Source: Mycobacterium shinjukuense
Lineage (GTDB): Bacteria > Actinomycetota > Actinomycetes > Mycobacteriales > Mycobacteriaceae
Direction: 5' to 3'
Length of the DNA stretch: 64,000 nt
Assembly: GCF_010730055.1 (NCBI RefSeq)
Contig: NZ_AP022575.1
Span: 2,976,001-3,040,000 of the forward strand
Program-made: the position numbers and the translations under genes
The notes under the pieces: model-generated
What the model was told of the DNA's origin: nothing
What the model saw: only the letters and a program-made list of their open reading frames with translations
Database searches by the model: none
Part shown: positions 32,315 to 43,321 of the stretch, piece by piece
How the letters are laid out: each line of letters opens with the position of its first letter
How positions within the stretch are numbered: position 1 is the first letter of the stretch

Positions 32315-32911
32315 ATGCTGCACGAGTCCCGGGTGGGCCGGCGCCGCTCGACGACACCGCAGCACATCACCGATGTTGCCCTCGACCTGTTCGCCGCCCG
32401 GGGTTTCGCCGTCGTCAGCGTCGACGACGTCGCCCGGGCCGCCGGCATCTCCCGCCGGACCCTGTTCCGCTACTACCCCTCCAAGAACGCCATACCCTGG
32501 GGTGACTTCGACACCCACCTCGGCCGCCTGCGCAACCTGCTCGACCATGTCGACCCGGGGGTTCGGTTGGGCGCGGCGCTGCGCGCGGCGCTGTTGGCCT
32601 TCAACACCTTCGACGAATCCGAGACCGTCCGGCACCGCCGGCGCATGCGGGTCATCCTGCAAACCCCCGAACTGCAGGCCTACTCGATGACCATGTACGC
32701 CGGCTGGCGGGGGGTGATCGCGCAGTTCGTAGCCCGCCGGCTGGGACTCAAGACGACCGACCTGCTGCCCCAGACGGTCGCCTGGACGATGCTCGGGGTC
32801 GCGCTGTCGGCCTACGAACACTGGCTGGCCGACGGATCCGGTGCGCTGCCCGAGGCGCTCGGGAAAGCGTTCGACGTGGTCGGCGCCGGACTGGACCGGC
32901 TGGGCCGATGA
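32315..32911 (+). CDS. mftR: TetR-family regulator MftR
   Basis: About 198 residues. The N-terminal TetR DNA-binding helix-turn-helix covers TTPQHITDVALDLFAARGFAVVS with SVDDVARAAGISRRTLFRYYPSKNAIPWG. MftR represses the mft operon and responds to acyl-CoA ligands. ATG 32315 gives the Rv0691c-like start MLHESRVGRRRSTTP; ATGs at 32279 and 32297 are also in frame. It is divergent from mftA and its stop overlaps the next start (ATGA). Confidence 0.9.
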   Translation: MLHESRVGRRRSTTPQHITDVALDLFAARGFAVVSVDDVARAAGISRRTLFRYYPSKNAIPWGDFDTHLGRLRNLLDHVDPGVRLGAALRAALLAFNTFDESETVRHRRRMRVILQTPELQAYSMTMYAGWRGVIAQFVARRLGLKTTDLLPQTVAWTMLGVALSAYEHWLADGSGALPEALGKAFDVVGAGLDRLGR

Positions 32912-33954
32912 CCACCGGGCACCTGCTGCAGGACCTGCGCTCACAGGGCAGGTTCTGCACCTCCGCCGGCTCGCCGATGTACGGCGAGCTGTGTGAGCTG
33001 GTGGCCGGCGACGTCGAATCCGGCGGCGTCTTCGCGACGATTCTGTCCGGCCACGACCAAGCCCCAGCACGTCAAGCGGTGCCACTGAGACTGCTCGGCG
33101 GGCTGCACCGGTTGGTGCTCGACGGCCGGGCACCCGCTTTGCGCCGCTGGTATCCCAGCACCGGCGGTAGCTGGCAGTCCGCGACCGCCTGGCCCGACAT
33201 CGTGCGCACCGCGTCCGGCCATGCCGACTGGCTGCGTGCGGCGCTCGAGCAACCACCACAGACCAACGAGGTGGGCCGATCCGCCGCGCTGATCGGCGCC
33301 TTGCTGCGCATCAACCACGGATTCGATTTGCCGATACGGCTTTTCGAGATCGGTGCGAGCGCCGGGCTGAACCTGCGGGCCGATCGGTACCACTACCGTC
33401 ACGCCGGCGGGCAGTGGGGACCGGCCGACTCGCCGGTGGCGATCGACGACGCGTGGCGCGGCAAGCTGCCGCCGAATGATGCGGTGCGCGTCATCGAGCG
33501 GCACGGGTATGACATTGCGCCCGTCGACGTCACCGGCGCCGACGGGGAAATGACGGTGTTGAGCTACGTCTGGCCCGACCAGGCCGCCCGGATGAGCCGG
33601 CTGCGCGGTGCCATCGCCGTGGCCCGGACCGTCCCGGCGCGGCTGGAGCGGCAGACGGCGGCCAGCGCGGTCGCGGGCCTGAAGCTAGCCGGGGGCGCGC
33701 TGACCGTGCTGTGGCATTCGATCACCTGGCAATACCTGTCCGCCGACGAACAGGCCACGGTGGGCGCGGCCATCGACACGCTGGCCGCCCAGGCCGATGC
33801 CCACTGGCCGTTCGCGCACCTCAGCCTGGAGCCCGCGCGGGATCGGCCCAGTGCTGGGCTCAAGTTCCTGGTGCGCGCTACCAGCTGGCCGGGCGGCGAG
33901 ACGAGGATCTTGGGCGAATGCCATCCGCACGGTCCGCCAGTGAACTGGCACTAG
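32908..33954 (+). CDS. DUF2332-family protein (Rv0690c-like)
   Basis: This 348-residue cytosolic protein matches DUF2332 by FCTSAGSPMYGELCELVAGDVESGG near the start and IRLFEIGASAGLNLRADRYHY in the middle, the latter resembling a glycine-rich nucleotide- or SAM-binding turn. A C-terminal SWPGGETRILGECHPHGPPVNW is conserved in the family. Function is unknown. It is coupled to mftR by a 4-base overlap, suggesting co-regulation with the mycofactocin system. Confidence 0.85.
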   Translation: MTTGHLLQDLRSQGRFCTSAGSPMYGELCELVAGDVESGGVFATILSGHDQAPARQAVPLRLLGGLHRLVLDGRAPALRRWYPSTGGSWQSATAWPDIVRTASGHADWLRAALEQPPQTNEVGRSAALIGALLRINHGFDLPIRLFEIGASAGLNLRADRYHYRHAGGQWGPADSPVAIDDAWRGKLPPNDAVRVIERHGYDIAPVDVTGADGEMTVLSYVWPDQAARMSRLRGAIAVARTVPARLERQTAASAVAGLKLAGGALTVLWHSITWQYLSADEQATVGAAIDTLAAQADAHWPFAHLSLEPARDRPSAGLKFLVRATSWPGGETRILGECHPHGPPVNWH

Positions 33955-33959
33955 ATTTT

Positions 33960-34109
33960 TTGCACTTCCGCCGTCGGAGTTTGGCCCGCAACCGCGGCGA
34001 TAACGGTTGGGAGCGCCAAACCGGACTCCCTCCTCGTCGACCTCGATGTCCTCAATCACCGTCCGCTTATCGACACCAACAGCCCACGCCATAACCTGAC
34101 ATTGCGCAC
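33960..34109 (-). pseudogene. ISL3-family transposase N-terminal remnant
   Basis: From GTG 34109 the frame reads VRNVRLWRGLL and then stops; shifting frame gives GVDKRTVIEDIEVDEEGVRF and a basic stretch. This is the opening of ISL3-family (IS1557-like) transposases, which continue for about 400 residues. Only about 45 codons remain and there is no catalytic DDE region. I saw no terminal repeats. The rest of 33955-34280 shows nothing recognisable. Confidence 0.6.
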
Positions 34110-34280
34110 GTCGTTGATGGCTCCTTTGGTTCCTGACCCTTGACAAGCCAGAAACCTTAAGCGACAACGACGTGCGCCTACCCAGGCCAAGAACCGACCC
34201 ACGGAATGGTCAGAAGAGCCATAATTCCGGGGAATAACCTGCCCCAAGTTGGTATACGTGCTTGCACGTCTGCCGCACCG

Positions 34281-34851
34281 CTACTCAACGCTGTTCGTGC
34301 GGTGAGCGAGCCAGCTGGTTGCTCGTTTAGAAGCTCTCCGATACCGTTCGGGAACGGTCGCGAGGCGGGTAGCGATCAGCTGCGGGTCAACAAGGTCAGC
34401 GGTGATCAATGCGTCGACGAAATTCTGGTCCTTCTCTCGGAGGGCGCACAGTTTCGCGACACACAGATCTTCCTTGTCGAGGCACCATCCGATGAACCGA
34501 GGTTCTCCCGATGGGGCGGCTGTGTTCTCGTTTTGGACTTTGACCAGTCGATCGCGCCATCCGTCGGGGAGAGGTCTGCAGGTCCACGCCGTCGATACTG
34601 AAGCCGTGAAGTTGCGCGAACTGGGAGAACTCGCCTGCGGCTCCTTCGATTTCGTCTGCGATACGGGCGATTTCGCCGGTGTCGTCGGCGATCGGTAGAA
34701 CGTCGATTTCCACCGACCTGGTGGCGTAGAAGGGCAGCTCATCTTCGGTGTACGTGCCGAGGATCGCTTGGGAGCCGACGATGATCACTTCGGTCAGGCC
34801 AGCGATTTGGCAGGCCGCCCGGATAGCGTGCTCGAGCTGGTCGCGCCGCAT
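34281..34851 (-). pseudogene. Nucleotidyltransferase-like toxin, frameshifted
   Basis: ATG 34851 (MRRDQLEHAIRAACQIAGL) overlaps the antitoxin stop. The first ~95 residues contain EVIIVGSQAILGTYTEDELPFYATRSVEIDVLP, resembling a nucleotidyltransferase GS...D-x-D site as in AbiEii/DUF6036 proteins. At about 34587 (tract ACCTCTCCCC) the frame breaks; a one-base change restores LPDGWRDRLVKVQNENT through LREKDQNFVDALITADLVD to the stop at 34281. As given, the product is scrambled after GVDLQT. A sequencing error cannot be excluded because only one shift is needed. Confidence 0.7.
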
Positions 34852-35369
34852 CAGCGCACCGTGCGCAAAACGCGGAGGCGCTCCTCCTCGGGGAGCAGTC
34901 CACCCATCGGTGAGACTTCGCGCATCTCGATGCAATCCCGGCCGAGGCCAGTGAGGACGCGATGAAGGCCTCCTACGTCGCCGTGTTTCACTAGCGATTC
35001 CCAGCGGTCGAGGTTTCTCAAGTGAGGCTGACCGGTCACGCCGGACCGCAATCGTCGCAGGTTGCGCTCGATCGTTGGTCGCCATTGTGTGAGGGTCGAA
35101 CGCGTCAGGTGTCTGGCCAGCTCGCGGTGCAGCTTCCACGAGCGGCGTTCTGAACGTGTCAGGTCGGGAGTGACTGGTTGGCGGGTGATTTCGAGTCGGT
35201 AGCCCATGCAGGACAGCAGCCGGTCGAGCTGCTCATCGCTGAGTTCAACCTTGTCGGAGAGGAACTGGCTGATGCTCGGCTGGTGTACACCGCTGAGCCG
35301 AGACAGCTCGGACTGGGTGGTGCCTGTTTCGTGCATCACCGTCCGCAGTACGTCACTCCGATCGCTCAT
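34851..35369 (-). CDS. XRE-family helix-turn-helix antitoxin
   Basis: This 172-residue protein has a Cro/C1-type helix-turn-helix near its N-terminus (TTQSELSRLSGVHQPSISQFLSDKVELSDEQLDRLL) and a C-terminal region of about 100 residues rich in Arg and Leu (ARHLTRSTLTQWRPTIERNL). Together with the coupled nucleotidyltransferase it looks like a toxin-antitoxin pair. Its -10 box TATAGT lies five bases before the ATG, so the mRNA is probably leaderless. The 21-bp palindrome over that promoter would allow autorepression. Confidence 0.8.
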   Translation of the reverse strand: MSDRSDVLRTVMHETGTTQSELSRLSGVHQPSISQFLSDKVELSDEQLDRLLSCMGYRLEITRQPVTPDLTRSERRSWKLHRELARHLTRSTLTQWRPTIERNLRRLRSGVTGQPHLRNLDRWESLVKHGDVGGLHRVLTGLGRDCIEMREVSPMGGLLPEEERLRVLRTVR

Positions 35370-35375
35370 AACTAA

Positions 35376-35396
35376 CTATAGCACTATATGCTATAG
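35376..35396. promoter_or_regulatory. 21-bp palindromic operator and promoter of the XRE/nucleotidyltransferase pair
   Basis: CTATAGCA-5 bases-TGCTATAG is a perfect inverted repeat with 8-base arms, ending 6 bases before the XRE start codon. It contains the minus-strand -10 element TATAGT. AT-rich DNA stands out sharply here. An autoregulated, leaderless promoter is the simplest reading. Confidence 0.75.
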
Positions 35397-35397
35397 G

Positions 35398-35610
35398 TGA
35401 GTGGCCCTCGCGGCACCAGAAGCCCTAGCCGCGGCGGCTTCGGATTTGGCGAGTATCGGTTCGGCGATCAGCATGGCCGCCGCGGCCGCGGCGGCACCCA
35501 CGACGGGGCTGCTGGCCGCGGGCGCCGATGAGGTGTCGGCGGCCATCGCGGCGCTGTTCGGGGCGCACGGTCAGGCCTATCAGGCCCTCACCGCGCAGGC
35601 GGCGGGGTTA
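35398..35610 (+). pseudogene. PE-family domain stub
   Basis: The frame from about 35401 reads ALAAPEALAAAASDLASIGS and ADEVSAAIAALFGAHGQAY with QALTAQAAGL, a clear PE domain. The N-terminal MSFV start is damaged (the bases before read GTGAGTG out of frame). The match ends after about 68 residues, exactly where the convergent ferredoxin reductase gene ends (35608). No promoter or ribosome-binding site is visible. PE proteins are exported by type VII secretion; this fragment lacks the start, the rest of the domain and any C-terminal part. Confidence 0.78.
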
Positions 35611-36792
35611 GTCCAGCATTTCCGAAATGGGCGTGCCGGCGGCGATCTTGGCGCGTGTCTTCATGACCTTGCCGGGCAACCCGCCGCCGACCACGCCGAC
35701 CAGCACACCGTCGCGCTCGTAATAGGCTAGGAACTTGCGGCCGTCGTCCTCGATGAGATGGACGATATCGGTGGCGTGCGGCTCACCCAGGCACTGGATC
35801 TTGACGTCATACTGGTCACTCCAGAAGTACGGCACGACCACGTTCGACGGCACGTCGGCCCCTAGCATCGCGGGCACCACCACGCGGGCCTGATCGGCGA
35901 CGTTGCTCCAATGTTCCACACGCGCTTGGTGCCCCATCCGATCGCGCCAGGAGGCGACGTCACCGACCGCCCACACGTTGGGAGCGCTGGTGCGTCCGGC
36001 TTCGTCGCAGATCACACCGTTGTCGACCTGCACGCTGCTACCCTGCAGCCAGTCGGTCGCCGGGTGTGACCCGATACCCACGACCACCAGATCGGCCCGC
36101 AGTTCCGAGCCGTCCGTCAACACCACCGTGTCGACGTGTCCGTTGCCGCGCACCTCGGCGACCCCGACACCGGTGCGCACGTCGACGCCCTCCGCGCAAT
36201 GCAGCCGCGTCACCAGCGCGCCGATCTGCTCGCCGAGCACCGCGGCCAGGGGCGTCGGCTGCGGCTCGACCAGCACCACGTCCACACCCAGGCCGCGCAG
36301 GCTGGCCGCCACCTCGCAACCGATGAAGCCGGCACCGATGACCACGGCGTGAGTGGCGGCCGACGCGTGGGCGCGCAACGCCATGCTCTCGTCGAACGAC
36401 CGCAGCACCCGAATGCCGTCGAGATCTGGGAACGTCGGAATGCGCTTGGGCACCAAACCGGTAGCGATGACGAGCTCGTCGTAGCCGAGCACGGATCCAT
36501 CGGCCAGCGTCACAGTCTGGGCGGCGGTGTCCAGGCCGGTGGCCGCCGAACCCAGGCGCAGGGTGATGTCGTTCTCGTCGTACCACTCGCGGGGTTTGAG
36601 GGCGACGTCGTCGACCTCGCTGCGCAGCACTTCCTTGGACAGCGGCGGCCGATCGTAGGGCAGATGCACCTCGTCGCTGACGATGGTGAGACGACCCGCA
36701 TAGCCCGCCCGACGCAGCTGCTCGGCGGTCCGAGCCGCGCCCAACCCACCGCCGACGATCACGATGCCCTTGGTTACCCCTGCGCTGGTCAC
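35608..36792 (-). CDS. Ferredoxin reductase (Rv0688-like)
   Basis: This 394-residue flavoprotein passes electrons from NAD(P)H to ferredoxin or rubredoxin-like carriers. It has an FAD fold VIVGGGLGAARTAEQLRRAGY, a second dinucleotide fold VVIGAGFIGCEVAASLRGLG, and the conserved NVWAVGDVASW. ATG 36792. It follows the mycofactocin-type SDR gene by 24 bases, so the two are probably co-transcribed. Such reductases often serve P450 systems; whether it serves the P450 at 16539 is unknown. Confidence 0.9.
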   Translation of the reverse strand: MTSAGVTKGIVIVGGGLGAARTAEQLRRAGYAGRLTIVSDEVHLPYDRPPLSKEVLRSEVDDVALKPREWYDENDITLRLGSAATGLDTAAQTVTLADGSVLGYDELVIATGLVPKRIPTFPDLDGIRVLRSFDESMALRAHASAATHAVVIGAGFIGCEVAASLRGLGVDVVLVEPQPTPLAAVLGEQIGALVTRLHCAEGVDVRTGVGVAEVRGNGHVDTVVLTDGSELRADLVVVGIGSHPATDWLQGSSVQVDNGVICDEAGRTSAPNVWAVGDVASWRDRMGHQARVEHWSNVADQARVVVPAMLGADVPSNVVVPYFWSDQYDVKIQCLGEPHATDIVHLIEDDGRKFLAYYERDGVLVGVVGGGLPGKVMKTRAKIAAGTPISEMLD

Positions 36793-36816
36793 GTGCAGTT
36801 CATACCCGATCGCGGG

Positions 36817-37644
36817 TCAATACTTCAAGGCGCCCTTGTCGACCGGGATCTGCGTGCCCGACAACGTACCCGAGCCATCCCCGGCCAGCCACACGACGAC
36901 ATCAGACACCTCATCTGGCATCATAAATCCCTTGGGCTGCAACGGCATTGGCGGAAAGCTGTGCACGAAACTGGGATGTTTGGCGAACGTCTGCATCATC
37001 GCCTCCGGCTCGATCATCGGGGAGTCGACCGAATAGGGGTGAATCGAGTTGACCCGGATGCCGTATTCGCCCAGCTCGAGCGCCAACGTGTTGGTCAGCG
37101 CCGTCAGTCCATGCTTGCTGGCCGCGTAATGGCCATTGCCCGGGGTGGCCTTCAGACCCGCCGACGAGCTGACCACCACGATGGAGCCCCCGTTGCCGGC
37201 CTCGATCATCGCGGGCACCGTCGCGCGCAGGGTGCGCCAGGTGCCGGTCAGGTTCACCCCGATGACCGTGTCCCACTGCTCGTCGGTGAGCTCCCAGAGC
37301 CGGCCCCAGCCCAGCACCCCGGCGTTGGCCACCACGATGTCCAGACGGCCGAACTGCTCGACACCGTCGGCCACCAGCTGTCGCAGCGCCGCGTCGTCGC
37401 GGATGTCCACCTCGCGTGCCAGCACCTTGCGGCCCTCGACCTCCACCGCGCGGACGGTCTCGCGCAGATCCTCTGGGGTGGCCGGCGGATACCTGACACT
37501 GGGCGACACCGGCGCGCAGATGTCCGAAACGATGACGTCGGCGCCTTCGCGGGCTAACCGCACCGCATGCGACCGTCCCTGGGCGCGGGCGGCGCCGGTA
37601 ACAAATGCCACCCGCCCCTGTAGTGACCCGGTGTGCTCGGCCAC
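36817..37644 (-). CDS. Mycofactocin-coupled SDR oxidoreductase (Rv0687-like)
   Basis: This 275-residue short-chain dehydrogenase has the cofactor motif VAFVTGAARAQGRSHAVRLA; the insert after GAARAQGRS marks the mycofactocin-associated subfamily that binds NAD very tightly. The catalytic Ser is in VVVSSSAGL and the Tyr/Lys pair in HYAASKHG. GTG 37644 gives the MAEHTGSLQGRVAF start. It lies about 4 kb from the mft operon and directly upstream of a ferredoxin reductase. Its alcohol substrate is unknown. Confidence 0.9.
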   Translation of the reverse strand: MAEHTGSLQGRVAFVTGAARAQGRSHAVRLAREGADVIVSDICAPVSPSVRYPPATPEDLRETVRAVEVEGRKVLAREVDIRDDAALRQLVADGVEQFGRLDIVVANAGVLGWGRLWELTDEQWDTVIGVNLTGTWRTLRATVPAMIEAGNGGSIVVVSSSAGLKATPGNGHYAASKHGLTALTNTLALELGEYGIRVNSIHPYSVDSPMIEPEAMMQTFAKHPSFVHSFPPMPLQPKGFMMPDEVSDVVVWLAGDGSGTLSGTQIPVDKGALKY

Positions 37645-37727
37645 GCACCGCCCTTTCCGCCGCATGCCAGGCTAGCAACCAAACTGTAACGTGTTCTAAC
37701 TCAGTTCTCACTCGGCCTCGGGTCGGC

Positions 37728-38534
37728 TCAGATTTCGGCGATGATCTGGGCTCGCCGGGCGGTGTACTCCTCATCGTTCACCACACCACTGGCTCGCAGC
37801 GACTCCAGCTCCTGCAGCCGCTCGGCGATCGAGGCCTGGGCGGCCGGGGCCGGGGCGGCCACTGAAGGCGTCTGCTGCGCGGCGGCCCGGCGTACCACCG
37901 CCTGGATCTGCTGGCGCAAGGCCGGATTCGATCGGATGTCAACCATCCGGTTGAGCGGAATGCCGTTCGCCTTGAGGATCTGCAGGATCTCCATCAGCGG
38001 TTCGGCCTGCCCGCTCAAGTCGTAGGTCTTGTTGTCTTCGGCCACGGTGAACTGCGCGGGCACCAGCCCGTTGACCAAAGCGCTGCGCTCCCAGTCGATG
38101 AGGTACTGCTTCGTGGCGGGATTCACCAGCACCACCAGTTTTCGCGCCGTGAGGTTGCCCAACCGGGTCACGCTGGCGATCACCCGGTCTTCACCGTCGA
38201 ACGGCACGATCCCGGGTCCGGCGATGTGCAGGTGCACCCTCACCACCGGCTGCTCGTTGATCCGGGTCCCCGTCTCGCTGAGGCCGGTGATCTGCGCGAG
38301 CGCCAACACCCCGCTGCGCTCCAGCTCGGCGGTCTTGGCGGCCGTCTTCGCGCCCCAGTTGGTCAACGCCAGCGCGACAAGCACGTCCGCGGCCGTGATG
38401 ATCAGACCCACATAGAACATCCACGACAACAAGCTGCCCAGCCCGAGGGCGAAGTAGACGATCAAAAAGATCGGCCCGACCAGGCCGCCGCACAACAGCA
38501 CCAACAACTGCATCTTCAGGTAGCGCGCCAACAC
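37728..38534 (-). CDS. Membrane protein with C-terminal SHOCT domain (Rv0686-like)
   Basis: About 268 residues. Two N-terminal membrane helices (LLVLLCGGLVGPIFLIVYFALGLGSLL and MFYVGLIITAADVLVALAL) precede a soluble domain of about 150 residues and a C-terminal SHOCT motif (ERLQELESLRASGVVNDEEYTARRAQIIAEI, seen in two parts). SHOCT domains are short oligomerisation or binding modules. Function is unknown. It lies downstream of tuf beyond a palindromic terminator. Confidence 0.82.
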   Translation of the reverse strand: MLARYLKMQLLVLLCGGLVGPIFLIVYFALGLGSLLSWMFYVGLIITAADVLVALALTNWGAKTAAKTAELERSGVLALAQITGLSETGTRINEQPVVRVHLHIAGPGIVPFDGEDRVIASVTRLGNLTARKLVVLVNPATKQYLIDWERSALVNGLVPAQFTVAEDNKTYDLSGQAEPLMEILQILKANGIPLNRMVDIRSNPALRQQIQAVVRRAAAQQTPSVAAPAPAAQASIAERLQELESLRASGVVNDEEYTARRAQIIAEI

Positions 38535-38594
38535 GTGCCTGCTCCTTGCCTTGCCGGAAAGTTCCTGTCAGGGTAGCGCCCACGCCGGGCACTC

Positions 38595-38658
38595 GCGCGA
38601 GCAGACGCAAAAGCCCCCGAAAACCAACGGTTTTGGGGGCTTTTGCGTCTGCTCGCGC
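38595..38658. terminator. Palindromic terminator after tuf (dispersed family, copy B)
   Basis: A 64-base near-perfect inverted repeat starts 6 bases past the tuf stop. The outer arm GCGAGCAGACGCAAAAGCCC is mirrored at the far end, with loop GAAAACCAACGGTTTT. It should end the str-operon transcript. Confidence 0.85.
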
Positions 38659-38664
38659 CGTGGG

Positions 38665-39855
<1,191 letters not shown>

Positions 39856-39867
39856 TTCTATGTCCTC

Positions 39868-39903
39868 CTGGACTTGTTGGTGCTTACTGGAATTGTTGGT
39901 GCT
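39868..39903 (-). repeat. Duplicated 17-base element in the tuf leader
   Basis: AGCACCAACAANTCCAG occurs twice on the minus strand (39887-39903 and 39868-39884), separated by two bases and ending at the tuf Shine-Dalgarno sequence. It contains no start codon in frame. It could bind a regulator or a ribosomal factor, or be a simple slippage duplication. Confidence 0.6.
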
Positions 39904-39966
39904 GGACGGGCAGGGTTGAGGTCTTCAGTTGTGCCGCACGTGGTAACCGGGTCAGCTTACTCGCTC

Positions 39967-40039
39967 ACTCGTCGTCACCTCGCGGTGCCGGATTGCTCGG
40001 CTCCGCACTGGCGAGCTTCGCGAACTCGTCGTCACCTCG
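39967..40039 (-). repeat. Direct repeat with 57-base period between fusA and tuf
   Basis: CGAGGTGACGACGAGT occurs at 40024-40039 and 39967-39982 on the minus strand, just past the fusA stop. The GGTGAC boundary resembles the ends of MIRU-type units, suggesting one inserted intergenic repeat unit with duplicated flanks. No clear tuf promoter was seen in this gap. Confidence 0.55.
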
Positions 40040-40045
40040 GGGCGC

Positions 40046-42151
<2,106 letters not shown>

Positions 42152-42225
42152 AGAAGTCTTCCCACTCTTTCGGTTGCTCAGTTAATTCGCTGTCGGTTAC
42201 GCCCGGCGGGAGCGCCAGCGGACCG

Positions 42226-42696
42226 TCACCAGCGATAGTGCGCAAAGGCGCGGTTCGCCTCGGCCATCTTGTGGGTGTCCTCACGCCGCTTAACGGAGGC
42301 CCCCAGGCCATTGCTGGCATCCAGGATCTCGTTTGCCAGTCGCTCGATCATCGTCTTCTCCCGACGTTGCCGCGAGTAGCCGACGAGCCAGCGCAACGCC
42401 AACGTGGTCGACCGGTCGGGGCGCACCTCGACGGGCACCTGGTAGGTCGCACCGCCCACCCGGCGGCTACGCACCTCCAGGGCCGGCTTGACGTTGTCGA
42501 GAGCGCGCTTGAGGGTGATGACGGGATCGGTGCCGGTCTTCTCGCGAGCGTGCTCGAGCGCCCCATAAACAATGCGTTCGGCCAGCGATTTCTTCCCCTT
42601 CAGCAAAACTTTGTTGACCAATTGGGTGACCAGCTGCGACCCGTAGACCGGATCGTTGACCAACGGTCGCTTGGGCGCGGGACCCTTGCGCGGCAT
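42226..42696 (-). CDS. rpsG: 30S ribosomal protein S7
   Basis: This 156-residue protein starts MPRKGPAPKRPLVNDPVYGSQ and contains RRVGGATYQVPVEVRPDR and KRREDTHKMAEANRAFAHYRW. S7 organises the 16S head. ATG 42696 overlaps the rpsL stop. Confidence 0.98.
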   Translation of the reverse strand: MPRKGPAPKRPLVNDPVYGSQLVTQLVNKVLLKGKKSLAERIVYGALEHAREKTGTDPVITLKRALDNVKPALEVRSRRVGGATYQVPVEVRPDRSTTLALRWLVGYSRQRREKTMIERLANEILDASNGLGASVKRREDTHKMAEANRAFAHYRW

Positions 42697-43070
42697 CAGC
42701 TCTTCTCCTTCTTGGCGCCGTAACGGCTGCGAGCCTGCTTGCGGTTCTTCACGCCCTGGGTGTCAAGCGAACCGCGGATGATCTTGTACCGCACGCCGGG
42801 CAGGTCCTTGACCCGGCCGCCACGCACCAGCACCATCGAGTGCTCCTGCAGGTTGTGGCCCTCGCCGGGGATGTACGCCGTGACCTCAACCTGACTGGTC
42901 AGCTTCACGCGCGCAACCTTGCGAAGCGCCGAGTTCGGCTTCTTCGGGGTGGTGGTGTACACCCGGGTGCATACGCCACGGCGTTGCGGGCTGCCCTTGA
43001 GAGCCGCGGTCTTGACCTTGCCGATCTTGTCCCGACGACCCTTACGGACCAGCTGCTGAATGGTTGGCAT
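42696..43070 (-). CDS. rpsL: 30S ribosomal protein S12
   Basis: This 124-residue protein starts MPTIQQLVRKGRRDK. The streptomycin-resistance positions Lys43 (in TTTPKKPNSALRK) and Lys88 (in GGRVKDLPG) are both the sensitive wild-type residues. S12 monitors codon-anticodon pairing. It heads the str operon. Confidence 0.98.
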   Translation of the reverse strand: MPTIQQLVRKGRRDKIGKVKTAALKGSPQRRGVCTRVYTTTPKKPNSALRKVARVKLTSQVEVTAYIPGEGHNLQEHSMVLVRGGRVKDLPGVRYKIIRGSLDTQGVKNRKQARSRYGAKKEKS

Positions 43071-43231
43071 CTACCGGCTTTCTATCTCGGGCTGTGCGCG
43101 TTGTGTATTCGGGTTTGCCGCCTGCGCCGCCGCGGACATGCTCCGTCTCATCCGTGGCAACGTGGACATGCGAATTGGCCCGGCTTCCACGCCCTCTGTC
43201 AGGCGCTGTCGGCCGCCAGGCACGAGCTACC

Positions 43232-43261
43232 ACAATACCCGCCGCTGGACTGGCGGGTCAA
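43232..43261 (-). promoter_or_regulatory. Promoter of the str operon (rpsL)
   Basis: On the minus strand TTGACC (43256-43261), 18 bases and TATTGT (43232-43237) form a strong SigA-like promoter, giving a leader of about 155 bases before rpsL. The rest of 43071-43321 shows no gene. Confidence 0.65.
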
Positions 43262-43321
43262 AGCGGTGCCCGATGGCCCTCGGACCCGTTGGCTAGCCCA
43301 GCGGACGGTCGCAGTCCGCCA

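Noticed and set aside
33955..35610. A complete mobile element
   Set aside because: Only a transposase stub is present, with no terminal repeats, integrase or attachment site found by eye.
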